Both the position numbers and the translations under genes were made by a program. Under the pieces are notes generated by a model. That model was given only the letters and a program-made list of their open reading frames with translations. It did not search any database and was not told the DNA's origin. Source: Acholoe squamosa (Eukaryota; Annelida; Polychaeta; Phyllodocida; Polynoidae). From it: DNA of 64,000 nt. Numbering within the stretch: position 1 is the stretch's first letter; each line of letters begins with the position of its first letter. The DNA lies in contig OX439050.1 of assembly GCA_949317995.1 (NCBI GenBank), positions 54,871,777 through 54,935,776 of the forward strand, given 5' to 3'. Positions 11,704 through 21,827 of this stretch are shown here, piece by piece.

Positions 11704-14700
11704 TACCACACATATGTGACTTAGGGGATCAGTGGATTAGGGGCTTAGTTCCTTAGGGGCTTATTGAAAATTAAGGTGTTAGGGGCTTAGTACAAGTATT
11801 GCCACCTGGGGGTGCATGACCAAACTATAAGTCTGTGACTTAGGGGGTAATAAAATGTTTGTGACTTAGGGGCTTAAAGTAGGACAAGATATCTGTGACT
11901 TAGGGGTTTATTGTAAAATCTCTGTGACAGAAGGTATAAAGGTATGATGTTTGTAACTTAGGGGCTTAGGGTAGGAAAAAATGTCTGTGACTTAGGGGCT
12001 CATGTTAAAATGACTGATGTACATGTAATAGGCATAAGGATAAATTAGGATGAAAGGTAAATAACTTAGATGCTGACGATAAAATGTTTGATACTTGTGG
12101 ACCAAAGTGGTTGTGACTTAGTACCTTAGGTTTCAAGAAAACATAGCGATAAATTGTTATGGTTTAAGTGATTAGGTTAGATAGTATGTTACTTAGAAGC
12201 TTGAATTTAGACTTTTGGGGGTTAGAGCAAATTGCTTGAATGGGCTTTGAATGAATCTTTGTAGGGTTTATGTTAAAATTCTAGCAGCTTGTTTGTGGTA
12301 AACTGATGGTATTTTAGAGGTATAGTACTGATGATTATTATTAGGACTGTTTACACTTTGTGGCTTAGGGGCTTATCTGAAAAAAATATTACACATTAGA
12401 GATTTAGAGTAACCCATGTTTGATTCAAAGGGGTGACCAGGATTTTTCAAGTGTTACTAAGCTCCTAAGTCACAGATTGACTTACGGGCTTAGCATGAAA
12501 TGTTTGTGACTTAGGGAATTAGTTAAACTGCTTGTACTTTAGAGGCATAGTCTAAAATGTCAGGGGATTAGTGAAACTGTTTGTACTTTAGGGGCTTAGC
12601 ATAAAATGTTTGTGGCTGAGTGAAACTGTAACTTAGGGGCTTAGCATTAAATGTCAAGTATCAAACACACACCACATGCACAGTGAAGGCGGAAGGTAAA
12701 GGTACCGAAATGGGATCACCTGACAAGAACAACTGTTCCAAGTTTCCAGGAACACTGAGACACCAAGCCCAAATCATCAGACTGAGTCATGGTTTACATA
12801 AAAAAATAAATCCCCCCCAAGCAACTTCTAAATAAACATGTCTGAGACATGCTACCTGCCACCCCTCTAAATGGATAGGTCCATTTCCTGGCAGTGCCAA
12901 GAAGCCTAGAATCAGACTTACACAGGGTTCCCACGTGTCATGGAATGGCATGAAATAAAAAGTTGTCAGGGAAAGTCATGGAATGTCATGGAATTTCTGA
13001 AAAATGCCTTTTTGAGTCATGGAAAGTTATGGGAAAACAATATATTTATTGAAAATTCCATTAGACCCTTTTTTCCAACTCAATTGCAGGAATTCTGCTG
13101 AGAGGTTACTCTGATAATGTCTAAAATTACTTTAAAATGTCATGGAAATATAATTTGGATTTTGTGGGAACCCTGCTACATTAGGCAATCATAGGAAGAG
13201 GGCAAGAAGCAGTGCATGCAGGGAAAGTACCACAACCTTCTGTAATAAATAGAGGCCATTTTGGAGCTTACAAATTCTTGGAAACCTGGTACTGAGTTAC
13301 TACAGCTGTTTCATACTTTTGAAAAAAAAAAGAACCCTGCTTCTTTTACAATAGCAAGGACACATCTTACATAAATGATAATGTGACTTTCTTAATCTAC
13401 AGGTAAAAAAAGTCTGTACCTGAGATTTTCATGGAGGTATGAAGATTGTTTCTGTAGGAAATTAAGCCCTCAACATGGCTTGTAACTCAAATGTCATTCT
13501 CCCAGACACAATTTCGGCCAGACAATTTTGGTCATTTTGGGCACATTTTACCCCCCTGGAGCCCAAAATATGCATATGGGACCATCAAAACCCATATGTA
13601 ACATGAAGATCTCATCCAGCCTGACACTTTCAGCCAAGGAAATAGAGGGGGAAACTAAATTTCGAAGAGTAGGGGCTGAAATACCTCCAAATTCGTCATA
13701 TGCAAACCTTCTATGATTTTCGACCTAATATAGACAATCTATAGTTTAGGAAACTGCAAAGAAATAACAACTATTTAATGTTTTTTTCTTTTTAAAAGTA
13801 ACATTTTTATTCAGTTTAGTCAAAACAGTAGAGTAGAAATATGTCAATCTATAATTACAAATAGAATGTTTAAAATTTCATAAGCTTGGTATTGATAATG
13901 CCAGTCATTCTGTAAATGTTCCTATCAACTATCAAATCCAAGTTTCTCTATGTGCTAATCACATAAAGAAGTAACAAACTGTCAATTGTCATCAACATTT
14001 ATTTGTGTATCTGTAAATCAAAGTATTCTAATGGTCAAAGTCTGATATGCATAGCAAACTTGGAACATTAACCACATCCACACTCCTTGCCACCAATGTA
14101 ATTTTGAGTTGGCCATACAAATATACTAGAGAACTATCAATGGGCTTTACTTTTTTTTTCATTGTATCAATAACAATAACAATTATTAAGTCCTCTGGAC
14201 ACAGAATTACTAATTCTTAAGTAGCCAGTTTATCTTTTGTCCGTGTTACTAGAGGCCTATACCATGAGAGTATATCTTTGGGAACTAATGCTTAAGTAGC
14301 CAGTTTATCTTTGACTTTATCACCTGCCACCTTCTTCTCTGGAGAATCCCACCCTCCATCTTGGAGTAAGAAATGGCTGTCTCACACTCTTTTTGAGTCA
14401 CAGTTCTGCCCTCTTTTAGAGCAGTTGCACACAAATGGCGAAGCTCTGTGATCTCCTTTGGTGTCCATTTTACTCTAGCTGTTAAAAAAATGGATATTAG
14501 GTATTAAAATCATGACATCTTGTCTGACTATACTATTATCACTGCTAGTGTAATACCTCTGTGTTCTACTCACCTTTCATCGAAAGGTGCTTCCAGGCTA
14601 ACTTGTGAAGGAAGGTTTGTAGCAATGTTATTGAACCTCTTGATGATCATTACCCCGCTATGATTCATTTTTAATGGCCTTTTAATGTAAAATTGAGACA

Positions 14701-17700
14701 GTTGATTGTTTTTGATTTTTCAATCTAAAACAACTTTTTTAGCAGCTATGAAAAAAATGTTATTCTAAAACTTATCGTTTACTTAGTCAGAGGAAGTCTC
14801 AGAAGTCAATCTTTCAAACACAAAAGACAAGAGATAAAATATTTGCACCTACTACTGCAATCGCGCTTCTTTTTTTGCTTTGTTGTAACAACTGAAATGT
14901 ATTTAAAGGGTTGAAGTTAATGATGATGCTACTATGCCATTTAAATGCTATAAATGATGAATTAAATGGGTGTAGGAACCTTTTAATCGATCCATGATAA
15001 AGCGAGAACAAAATTTCACATATTCAATATTTAAATTGATCTACCCTTTAGGTGCATCTTCCAAGCACCATCATCTTTACTTTATAGCATGAGGCATAGG
15101 CAGCGGACCATGAGCATTTATGTCATAATTTTGCAGTGCCACCCTGTACTGGTGATAAATGACACAGGATGTGTGAGAACATGTTACCTAGCATCAAAAA
15201 CATTTACATCCATCAAAGGATACTAAATAGTACAATTGTTTCCACTGACCTGTTGGGGCATCATCTGGTTGGTAGGCTTTCATGGGGGCATCAGCTGGGT
15301 AGTAGGTGTTCGTGGGTGCATCAGCTGGTTGATTGACTTTTGCAGGTGCATCAGCTGGTTGGTAGGCATTCACTCTCTCTTCAACAAGTGACTCTACCAT
15401 AGTAAATAAGAGATTCATTCAGCACAATTTCTTGGACATGTAATGTCCTCAAATATTGAGGTCTATTCATTGTTTTTCAGTCTTACTCAAATTATGGATT
15501 TTGCACTCAATCTAGTCACACCTCACACAAAGAATAGGCATTTGCTTTGCCTAATAGAATCTACCTAAAGACAGTCTGAGACATAGAGCTGATGATATTG
15601 TACTATAGAACAGTATATGCCGAGAATTTACCTTTGCTCCCCAGTATAGTATGCAATAAATGGTTGAAAAACTGAGCTAATATTTAGTGACAACATATTA
15701 ATTCTTGACACTTAATTTATTGCTCATTTTCTCATGGAATAAAAAATAGAAACTTGCATCTGTGCAGTCGGCAAGGGAACACCTGACTTGGTTCAGGGTC
15801 CATGCCTAAGTGCATGAGGGGACAGGGGGGACATATCCCCCCAACTTTTGGCCAACTCCTCAAAAGGTCAAAACTAAAAGGTCAAGCAAAGGGGTCAAAA
15901 ATTGCAGAAAACCCCCCTGGTCCCACCCACTCTGAAACTGCTTCCCACACCCCTGAAGTGAGGTATTTCAATTCGGACCTGACCAGTCTTTTATCTCATG
16001 GTTAATATGTTGAGATACTGGAGTGCCATAAACATATCATGACATCAAAGATTCAAAATGCTGATTTAAACAAACCTTACACACATCTAGCGATGATGTA
16101 ATTATGTCCAGGTGATATAGTTTGATGATTTAACTATGAGATAAATGCAAATAAGCACCTGTAGGAGCATGTCTGACAGTTATCTCACTTACCGCATAGG
16201 TGCTGCATTGCATTCCAACCTATGGGCGTCATGCGATACAGTACCCGTATTGCACATGAGATAACAATTAGACAGACTACCACTAGTGAACCTTTGCCTA
16301 TATCATGACATTTTTTTCACTGTGCCTTATAGAATGTTAATGAAGTCAGCATATGCCTTGTATGTTGCTATCTAGTCACAAAGAATATGCAGACAACGAA
16401 GCATACTATAGAATGCAAATCTTTCCACTGACCTGTAGGCCTATCAGCTGGTTGGCAGGCATACACTTCAGCTTCATCAAAGATCTCTACAATAGTAATT
16501 AAGTTATGGAATTTAAAAAAATGGGGTTAACCATTTAAACCAAATAACTGAAATAATCAACATTAGATACTGCAAGACCTTTTACATTAAGTATGTATCT
16601 ATACACTTGACATATTTGCAAATTCAATTATGTGTTTCATTTATTTTTCATATCAATAGTCCACTAGGCCTTTTTATATAGGAAATGTATGGCTCAATCA
16701 AGCAACAGGGGCCAAGTGGACGATGGGTTTTAAATTACCATGATCTCAACACAGGTACCTTACTTTGGTAAAATTGGACAATTTGATATGCTATGAAAAT
16801 AAATACTTTCTTAATGAAAGTTGTGCATATATACTGAGTGGTGCTGTTGATACATGAAAGCAGGAATATGCGTCAGGGACAAATGTTACACAACTCCCCA
16901 AATCCTAGGTGACTTTACCAAAATATATAGAGTGTTTTGGGGCAGGTATTTACCTACAAATTAGATCTGAAATGAAATGTTTGAAGGAATTTTTTTAAGT
17001 TCCTCTGAGCCCCTAAGGCACATATTCTGAGTAGGCCCCTTAGTCACATACCTTTATCCAAAAAGGTCAAAGTCAATTCTATTCTGAGATGAAAATGTTT
17101 GAAGGATTTTTAAGTTCCTCTGAGCCCCTAAGTCACAAATTCTGAGTAAGCCCCTAAGTCACATACCTTTATCCAAAATGTCAAAGCCAATTCTATTCTA
17201 AAATGAAATGTTTGAAGGACTTTTAAGTTCCTCTGAACCCCTAGGGCACAAATTCTGAGTAAGCCCCTAAGTCACATACCTTTATCCAAAAGGTCAAAGT
17301 CAATTCTATTCTGAAATGAAAATGTTTGAAGAATTTTTAAGTTCCTCTGAGCCCCTAAGTCACAAATTCTGAGTAAGCCCCTAAGTCACATACCTTTATC
17401 CAAAAGGTCAAAGTCAATTCTATTCTGAAATGAAAATGTTTGAAGGATTTTTAAGTGTCCTCTGAGCCCCTAAGTCACAAATTCTGAGTAAGCCCCTAAG
17501 TCACATACCTTTATCCAAAATGTCAAAGTCAATTCTATTCTGAAATGAAAATGTTTGAAGGATTTTTAAGTTCCTCTGAGCCCCTAAGTGACAAATTCTG
17601 AGTAAGCCCCTAAGTCACATACCTTTATCCAAAATGTCAAAGTCAATTCTATTCTGAAATGAAAATGTTTGAAGGATTTTTAAGTTCCTCTGAGCCCCTA

Positions 17701-20182
17701 AGTCACAAATTCTGAGTAAGCCCCGAAGTCACATACCTTTATCCAAAATGTCAAAGCCAATTCTATTCTAAAATGAAAATGTTTGAAGGATTTTTAAGTT
17801 CCTCTGAGCCCCTAAGTCACAAATTCTGAGTAAGCCCCCAAGTCACATACCTTTATCCAAAATGTCAAAGCCAATTCTATTCTAAAATGAAAATGTTTGA
17901 AGGATTTTTTTTAAGTTCCTCTGAGCCCCTAAGGCACAAATTCTGAGTAAGCCCCTAAGTCACATACCTTTATCCAAAATGTAGAAGTCAATTCTTTTCT
18001 GAAATGAAATGTTTGAATGATTTTTAAAGTAGAACTAAGCCCCTAAGTCACAAACTCTGAATAAGCCCCTAAGTGATATACATTTATCCAAAATCTTGGA
18101 AATTGATTACACTATATATAAAAAGGCATTACTTTGTCGCTGGTCTATTTGCAGTCTAGGGGGTTTAAAAAAAGAGATGAAAACGGACAGGGGGGGGCTA
18201 TAATTTACAGCTCTGGGGTCAGAAAATGAGGGAAACGTAGGGGGTGGGCTAAAATTTGCAGTCTAGGGGATTTAAAAAGAGATGAAAACAGACAGGGGGT
18301 GGGCTAAAATTTAGAGTCTAGGGGGTTTAAAAAGAGATGAAAACGGACAGGGGGTGGGCTCTGGGGTCAGAAAATGAGGAAAACGTAGCAGGGGGCTAAA
18401 ACTTACAGCTCTGGGGTCTGAAAATGAGGAAAACGTAGGGGGGGCTAAAATTTGCAGTCTAGGGGGTTTAAAAAGAAATGAAAACGGACAGGGGGGCTAT
18501 AATTTACAGCTCTGGGGTCACAAAATGAGGAAAACATAGGAGGGGGCTAAAACTTACAGCTCTGTGGTCAGAAAATGAGGCAAACGGAGGGGGGGGGCTA
18601 AATTTTACAGCTCTGGGGTCAGAAAATGAGGAAAACGTAGGGGGGACTAAGATTTACAGCTCTGTGGTCAGAAAATGAGGAAAACGTAGGGGGGGGCTAA
18701 AACTTACAGGTCTGGGGTCAGAAAATGAGGAAAACGGAGGGGGGGGCTAAAATTTACAGCTCTGGGGTCAGAAAATGAGGCAAATGGAGGGGGGGGGCTA
18801 AAATTTACAGCTCTGGGGTCAGAAAATGAGGAAAACATAGGGGGGGGCTAAAACTTACAGCTCTGGGGTCAGAAAATGAGGCAAACAGAGGGGGGGGGCT
18901 AAAATTTACAGCTCTGGGGTCAGCTGAGAGCTTTTCCTCTTTGTTTTAGGCCAGGCCCACGTCACTGCTTGCCCCTCAACTTCGAGCTGACATTTTTTAT
19001 CAAATTATTACCATCTTTCCTGAAAACTTTTCTCAACGAATTCCCAGCTCTACATGATTAAAATAAAAAAGGCCAACATGGAGAAAGATTGAGGGTTGAA
19101 AGTAAGATAAAGTAATGGACACTTCTAGGAGCAAGTCAAGAGAGACTATAGAGCTAGGGCAAGGGAGACCTAAGGCTAAGGCTTAGCCTCAGTCTAGGCC
19201 TGGGCAAAGTCAAAGAGAAGTCTTGGTAGACTTATAACAATAGGCCTACTATTTGGGGCACTGTATGAAATAGAACAAAATGACCAGGGTCGATTTATGG
19301 ACTATTCACACATAACTACAGCTAGAAATAAAATTGTCTTACCTTTGAAATGAGTCACAATCTTCTCATTGAGGCTCCTCCTTGATTCACTTGTGTCCTT
19401 TCACAAAAAGTCCTCTGGGGCATATCCAAGGGCAAGTTTGTTCCTTAGGCCCTGGCCCTTAGGGGCTTACTGTTCCTCTGTGGCTTCCTGGTATTTAAAT
19501 TGTACTGACAAATCAGGGCAGAGGGCCCAGTGTTGGTTAGGTGAGTTTGTGCCTTGGGGGCTTACTGGTCCTCAGTGGCTTCCTGGCACTTGAATTGTAC
19601 TGACAAATCAGGGCACAGGGTCCAGTGTTGGTTAGGTGAGTTTGTGCCTTGGGGGCTTACTGGTCCTCAGTGGCTTCCTGGCACTTGAATTGTACTGACA
19701 AATCAGGGCACAGGGTCCAGTGTAGGTTAGACAAGTTTGTGCCTTAGGGGCTTAGTGGTCCTCTGTGGCTTCCTGGTACTTACTTTGTACTGGCAAACTA
19801 TGGCACAGAGACCAGGGTAGTGTCAAATGTTTGTGTCTTAGGGGCTTAATGACGTTACAATCTCCAAGCAGAGTATTTGAAATCCCAAAGTACTAGACAT
19901 TACAGATATCTGTTTGGAGAGCTATATAAAATTTGCTCAGTTTTGCCACCAGAGGCCAGCACCTTATGGTCTTCGTACATACACAGAGGGAACATACATT
20001 TTTAAGCAGAGTTTATGACTTAGGGGCTAAATTTGAAAGTGGGTCTCAGATGAAAGCTGAGCCCCTAAGGATCATCTGGACAAAGTTTGTAAGATTCTTA
20101 GGGGCTTAAGCCCTTAAGTCAAACTAAGCCCCTAAGGTGTCCTCAGACACACAGAATAGCCCCTAAGTCTCATTTATGTGGC

Positions 20183-20272
<90 letters not shown>

Positions 20273-21827
20273 CTGTCATAACGGTAAATTAATAAAGTAC
20301 TAGAATAATAATTCTGGGTCAATTTCATAAAAAGTGAAAAACGTTTTTCAGTATTTGTCTAAATCAATCACATAGGATCACCATAAAGCATGGATGCAGC
20401 AAAGGTATACATCAATGGAAGGTAAAATCAAGCATGTATTCACTTACCATCTCTCACAACTACATTACTGCCACTCGAGGCAGGAGCGCCTTGTGGACCG
20501 GGTGCACCAGGAGCTCCGGGTGCACCTGGGATCGATTTCCCTACAGGACCAGGAAACCCGGGTTGACCAGATGGACCAGGGCTTCCAGCTACACCATGTA
20601 AACCAGGAGGTCCTCGGGCACCAATCCCACCTGGGAATCCGGGCGCTCCTGGCAAACCTGTCGCTCCTGTTGGTCCAAATCCACCCCCTTGTGAACCTCC
20701 GCTGCTTGGTAATCCGGGGATACCAGGGTTACCTTGTAGCCCGGTAGCACCAGGTGCCCCAGGTGGTCCCTGTGGACCGGCTGGACCTGCAGGACCCGGG
20801 GGACCAATCGGCTGTGGGAGCGAGGGCTGATTTACCAGATGTTGTTGTCGTGGTGGTGCTGGCGGTGCAGGTGCTGATCGTATTGCAAAAAAGGGTTAAT
20901 CGATTTATACCTCACTAAAATATTCATAGACCTAAAACAGAATGGGTAAACAATTATGCTACCCTAGTTGTTGATACTTAAATGCCTTCTTGCTCAACTA
21001 CCGGGATTCTGTATTCATTGTTTTAGGACATCAATCACACTCTTATTTAATACATTTTATTTCATTGCACAACACCCTGCACTGATACCCATCAACTATA
21101 CACTAAGACTTGTCCTTTTAAATTGGTCAGTTAGCTCCTGAATATTTACCAATATTATCATGCTAACAATATTGTACACATTATGGGCCTCTTTTAAGGG
21201 GCTGAACTGGTAAGTTTAACTTACCCCTTGCCTGGAGGACAAACAGCACGATGATGGCTGCAGTCAGGATGGTACCCAGCACCAACATGAACCATCCCCA
21301 CGGTGTCGGTACCGGACATGATTTGAAAGAACTGCCAATCCTCGAGTACGCCTCATCATATACTACTCCATCACCTAAAAGTAAAACCATAATGACAAAT
21401 GGCTCCCCACAGAATAAGATCAGGGTATAGAGTTAGGGTCAGGGGAAGGGTTAGGGATAGTGTTAGGGATAGAGATAGGGTTAGGGATAAGCTTAGGGTT
21501 AGGATAGAGGATAATGTTAGGATCAGGGGTGGGGATAGGGATAGGGATAGACATAGGGTCAGGGTCAGGGATTGGGATAGGGATAGGGTTAGGGTAATTA
21601 AGGGATAGGTTAGGTAGGGTTCATTGTTTTAAGGGTAAGAATTCCTTTGGGGTGTGTTAGAATTCCAGGTGAGGGGGGTGCCTATGATCACACTCACCTT
21701 GTTTGTTGCCAGGTTGTTGAACCTCAGTGTGTCCATTCTGTACCGGGACTTCTTCATAATCCTTTTTGTCGTTCATGTAAGGGTCCTCTGGGGCGGGGTA
21801 ATTCTGGTATGCTGGATTGCTATACAT
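7374..21827 (-). CDS. Type II transmembrane collagen-EGF protein
   Basis: Coding exons in order: 21698-21827, 21225-21374, 20448-20873, 10464-10595, 8765-8860, 8293-8415, 7374-7462 (stop). Every internal exon is a multiple of 3 and bounded by phase-1 introns, and all have AG/GT signals. Exon 1 gives a 43-residue acidic cytoplasmic tail starting [10 protein letters not shown], with a possible NPxY sorting signal and no signal peptide. Exon 2 carries the membrane helix [20 protein letters not shown] (about residues 69-90). Exon 3 is an interrupted Gly-X-Y collagen domain of about 115 residues ([19 protein letters not shown]). Then come EGF-like modules: a six-Cys module ([14 protein letters not shown]), a four-Cys module, a six-Cys calcium-binding-type module ([16 protein letters not shown]), and a final DVNEC module that stops after four Cys. 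Probably a trimeric cell-surface or matrix protein with the C-terminus outside. Some exons may be missing between the collagen and EGF parts. The exons at 15250 and 16433 fit the phase too and could be alternative. Confidence 0.75.
8039..8158 (-). mobile_element. Small palindromic MITE (CTACGATCGC family), copy a
   Basis: About 120 bp with imperfect inverted ends (AAATGGCC... type: ATTTCTTAATGCACTACGATC on one side, GTAGTGCGTTAGGAAAT on the other). Homologous to 10697-10817 and to the split copy at 43806-43898/45069-45102. It lies in the intron between two EGF exons and is oriented opposite to copy b. Confidence 0.6.
8293..8415 (-). CDS. Calcium-binding-type EGF exon
   Basis: 123-nt phase-1 exon encoding [16 protein letters not shown]...[20 protein letters not shown]. 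Six cysteines at normal EGF spacing. The D-x-D-E-C start and aromatic H-Y-C-T-C segment fit the calcium-binding subclass. Confidence 0.85.
8765..8860 (-). CDS. Four-cysteine EGF-like exon
   Basis: 96-nt phase-1 exon encoding [20 protein letters not shown]...NGTNCK. It has only four cysteines, so it is a partial EGF-like module or the C-terminal half of a split one. It contains an N-glycosylation sequon, NGT. Confidence 0.7.
10464..10595 (-). CDS. First EGF exon
   Basis: 132-nt phase-1 exon encoding [20 protein letters not shown]...[20 protein letters not shown]: a complete six-Cys EGF module with the DNNGGC loop common in calcium-binding EGFs. The donor is GTAGGT and the acceptor GTGTACAG. 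Confidence 0.85.
10697..10817 (+). mobile_element. Small palindromic MITE (CTACGATCGC family), copy b
   Basis: An uninterrupted family member. It begins GGGGGCCATTTCTTAATGCG and ends in the inverted counterpart GCCGTAGCCTGTTTAGAAAT. It serves as the reference that shows where the LTR palindrome at 43.9 kb was inserted. Confidence 0.65.
11671..11701. repeat. (CA)n microsatellite
   Basis: About 15 CA units directly outside the left end of the 8.5-kb candidate element. A second CA run starts exactly at its right end. Confidence 0.95.
11720..12655 (+). repeat. Dispersed GTGACTTAGGGGCTTAG words
   Basis: At least a dozen copies of TGACTTAGGGGCTTAG and degenerate forms, spaced irregularly at about 30-100 bp, separated by unrelated AT-rich sequence. 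This is not a simple tandem array, since only the word is conserved. Confidence 0.85.
12923..13175. mobile_element. hAT-like MITE
   Basis: Perfect 12-bp inverted ends CAGGGTTCCCAC / GTGGGAACCCTG. The interior repeats the word GTCATGGAA several times and is non-coding. CAGGG-type termini are typical of hAT elements, but I could not establish a clean 8-bp duplication. It is nested inside the 8.5-kb candidate element. Confidence 0.65.
14285..14478 (-). CDS. Terminal exon, Myb/SANT-like domain
   Basis: Strong acceptor (T-run then AACAG), 64 codons including the stop. The pattern W-T-P-K-E-I-T-E-L ... K-E-C-E-T-A-I ... [10 protein letters not shown] fits a three-helix HTH layout. Domain identity rests on the pattern alone. 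Confidence 0.5.
14285..16486 (-). CDS. Nested exons with QPADAP repeats and a Myb/SANT-like tail
   Basis: Three exons joined in phase 1: 16433-16486 ([18 protein letters not shown]), 15250-15393 (starts [17 protein letters not shown], with about four degenerate copies of a 9-11 residue [YN]QPADAPxx repeat) and 14285-14478, which ends in TAG. The last exon reads [17 protein letters not shown]...[10 protein letters not shown]...[17 protein letters not shown]: tryptophans about 50 residues apart with helical basic segments, like Myb/SANT-like DNA-binding domains in repeat-associated proteins of marine animals and fish. The first two exons are clear paralogues of each other. The 5' end is unresolved: a donor at 19341-19342 closes a short phase-1 frame, and the collagen exon at 20448 would also splice in phase. 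A DNA-binding protein encoded by the surrounding element, or an alternative 3' end of the collagen gene, are both possible. Confidence 0.55.
15250..15393 (-). CDS. QPADAP-repeat exon
   Basis: 144-nt phase-1 exon. Repeat units [29 protein letters not shown] and YQPDDAPT stand in tandem after an acidic leader ESLVEERVN. The proline-rich periodicity suggests an extended linker. Confidence 0.65.
16433..16486 (-). CDS. Single-unit QPADRP exon
   Basis: 54-nt phase-1 exon whose product ([18 protein letters not shown]) aligns with the first unit of the 15250-15393 exon, including acidic leader and donor GTCAGTGG. The two probably arose by exon duplication. Confidence 0.6.
16975..18110 (-). repeat. 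Tandem array of about 112-bp units, about 10 copies
   Basis: Each unit contains GTTCCTCTGAGCCCCTAAGT, CTGAGTAAGCCCCTAAGTCA and TACCTTTATCCAAAATGTC, followed by an AT-rich half. Each unit carries two copies of the CTTAGGGGCTTA word in inverted orientation relative to the left array. Divergence is low in the middle and rises toward both edges, as expected for unequal crossing-over. Confidence 0.9.
18135..18925 (+). repeat. G-rich minisatellite of about 50-60-bp units
   Basis: Units of the form GGTCAGAAAATGAGGAAAAC + GTAGGGGGGG + CTAAAATTTACAGCTCTG, about 14 copies, with variants (first copies GGGTTTAAAAAGAGATGAAA). Runs of 5-9 G every unit make the plus strand prone to G-quadruplexes. Confidence 0.9.
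19425..19860 (+). repeat. About 110-bp tandem repeat, about 4 copies
   Basis: Units contain GGGGCTTACTGGTCCTCAGT, GGCTTCCTGGCACTTGAATT and CAAATCAGGGCACAGGGTCC. A CTTAGGGGCTTA-type word opens each unit. It shares only that word with the other arrays. Confidence 0.85.
20183..20268. repeat. (CA)n(TA)n microsatellite
   Basis: About 11 CA units followed by about 32 TA units, beginning at the right end of the 8.5-kb candidate element. Confidence 0.95.
20448..20873 (-). CDS. Collagen triple-helix exon
   Basis: 426-nt phase-1 exon. A proline-rich leader ([11 protein letters not shown]) precedes Gly-X-Y triplets interrupted at two or three places ([20 protein letters not shown]). It ends SGSNVVVRD. 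Single-exon coding of the helix differs from the 54-bp exon pattern of fibrillar collagens and fits transmembrane or minor collagens. Confidence 0.9.
21225..21374 (-). CDS. Transmembrane exon
   Basis: 150-nt phase-1 exon. [20 protein letters not shown] leads into a 22-residue hydrophobic helix ending VLQARG. It fixes the membrane topology of the collagen-EGF protein as type II. Confidence 0.85.
21417..21625 (+). repeat. Degenerate TTAGGG-like hexamer array
   Basis: Runs of TTAGGG, TAGGGA and TAGGGTCAGGG, about 30 hexamers with frequent variants, in the first intron of the collagen-EGF gene. It resembles interstitial telomeric sequence but is too degenerate to be a recent telomere fusion. Confidence 0.85.
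21698..21827 (-). CDS. First coding exon, cytoplasmic tail
   Basis: The ATG at 21827 is in the context CCAAGATGT, and its exon ends at the GTGAGTG donor. It encodes [20 protein letters not shown] followed by [12 protein letters not shown]. There are five Tyr in 43 residues, including YxNP- and NPxY-like sites that could be phosphorylated or bind adaptors (inference). Confidence 0.8.

Larger units (their letters stand above)
11706..20181. mobile_element. Candidate 8.5-kb inverted-repeat element with CTTAGGGGCTTA arrays
   Basis: Left end CCACACATATGTGACTTAGG and right end (reverse complement) CCACATAAATGAGACTTAGG match at 19 of 22 positions when extended to TTAGGGG. Both ends abut CA microsatellites (11671-11701 and 20183-20205), so a target duplication cannot be told from the microsatellite. 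The word CTTAGGGGCTTA, in either orientation, recurs at 11.7-12.65, 16.98-18.11 and 19.4-20.17 kb, and nowhere else that I noticed. The span holds minus-strand exons with a Myb/SANT-like terminal exon, but I found no transposase. It lies wholly within one intron of the collagen-EGF gene. Inference from ends and repeats; no empty site is available. Confidence 0.5.

Noticed and set aside
14574-14601. 28-nt microexon (SLEAPFDE) before the Myb/SANT-like exon
   Set aside because: It works in phase with a different acceptor at 14475, but direct splicing 15250 to 14478 is simpler and uses a stronger acceptor.
16975-18110. CRISPR array
   Set aside because: Regular spacing, but the whole 112-bp unit repeats with no unique spacers, and the sequence is eukaryotic.
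19343-19400. First exon of the nested gene (ends EKIVTHFK, donor GTAAGAC)
   Set aside because: The donor fits phase 1, but the frame has a stop upstream, no ATG and only weak acceptors. Kept as a hint only.
20394-20747. Plus-strand 117-codon frame
   Set aside because: Antisense shadow of the collagen exon, opened by the Gly-Pro codon pattern.
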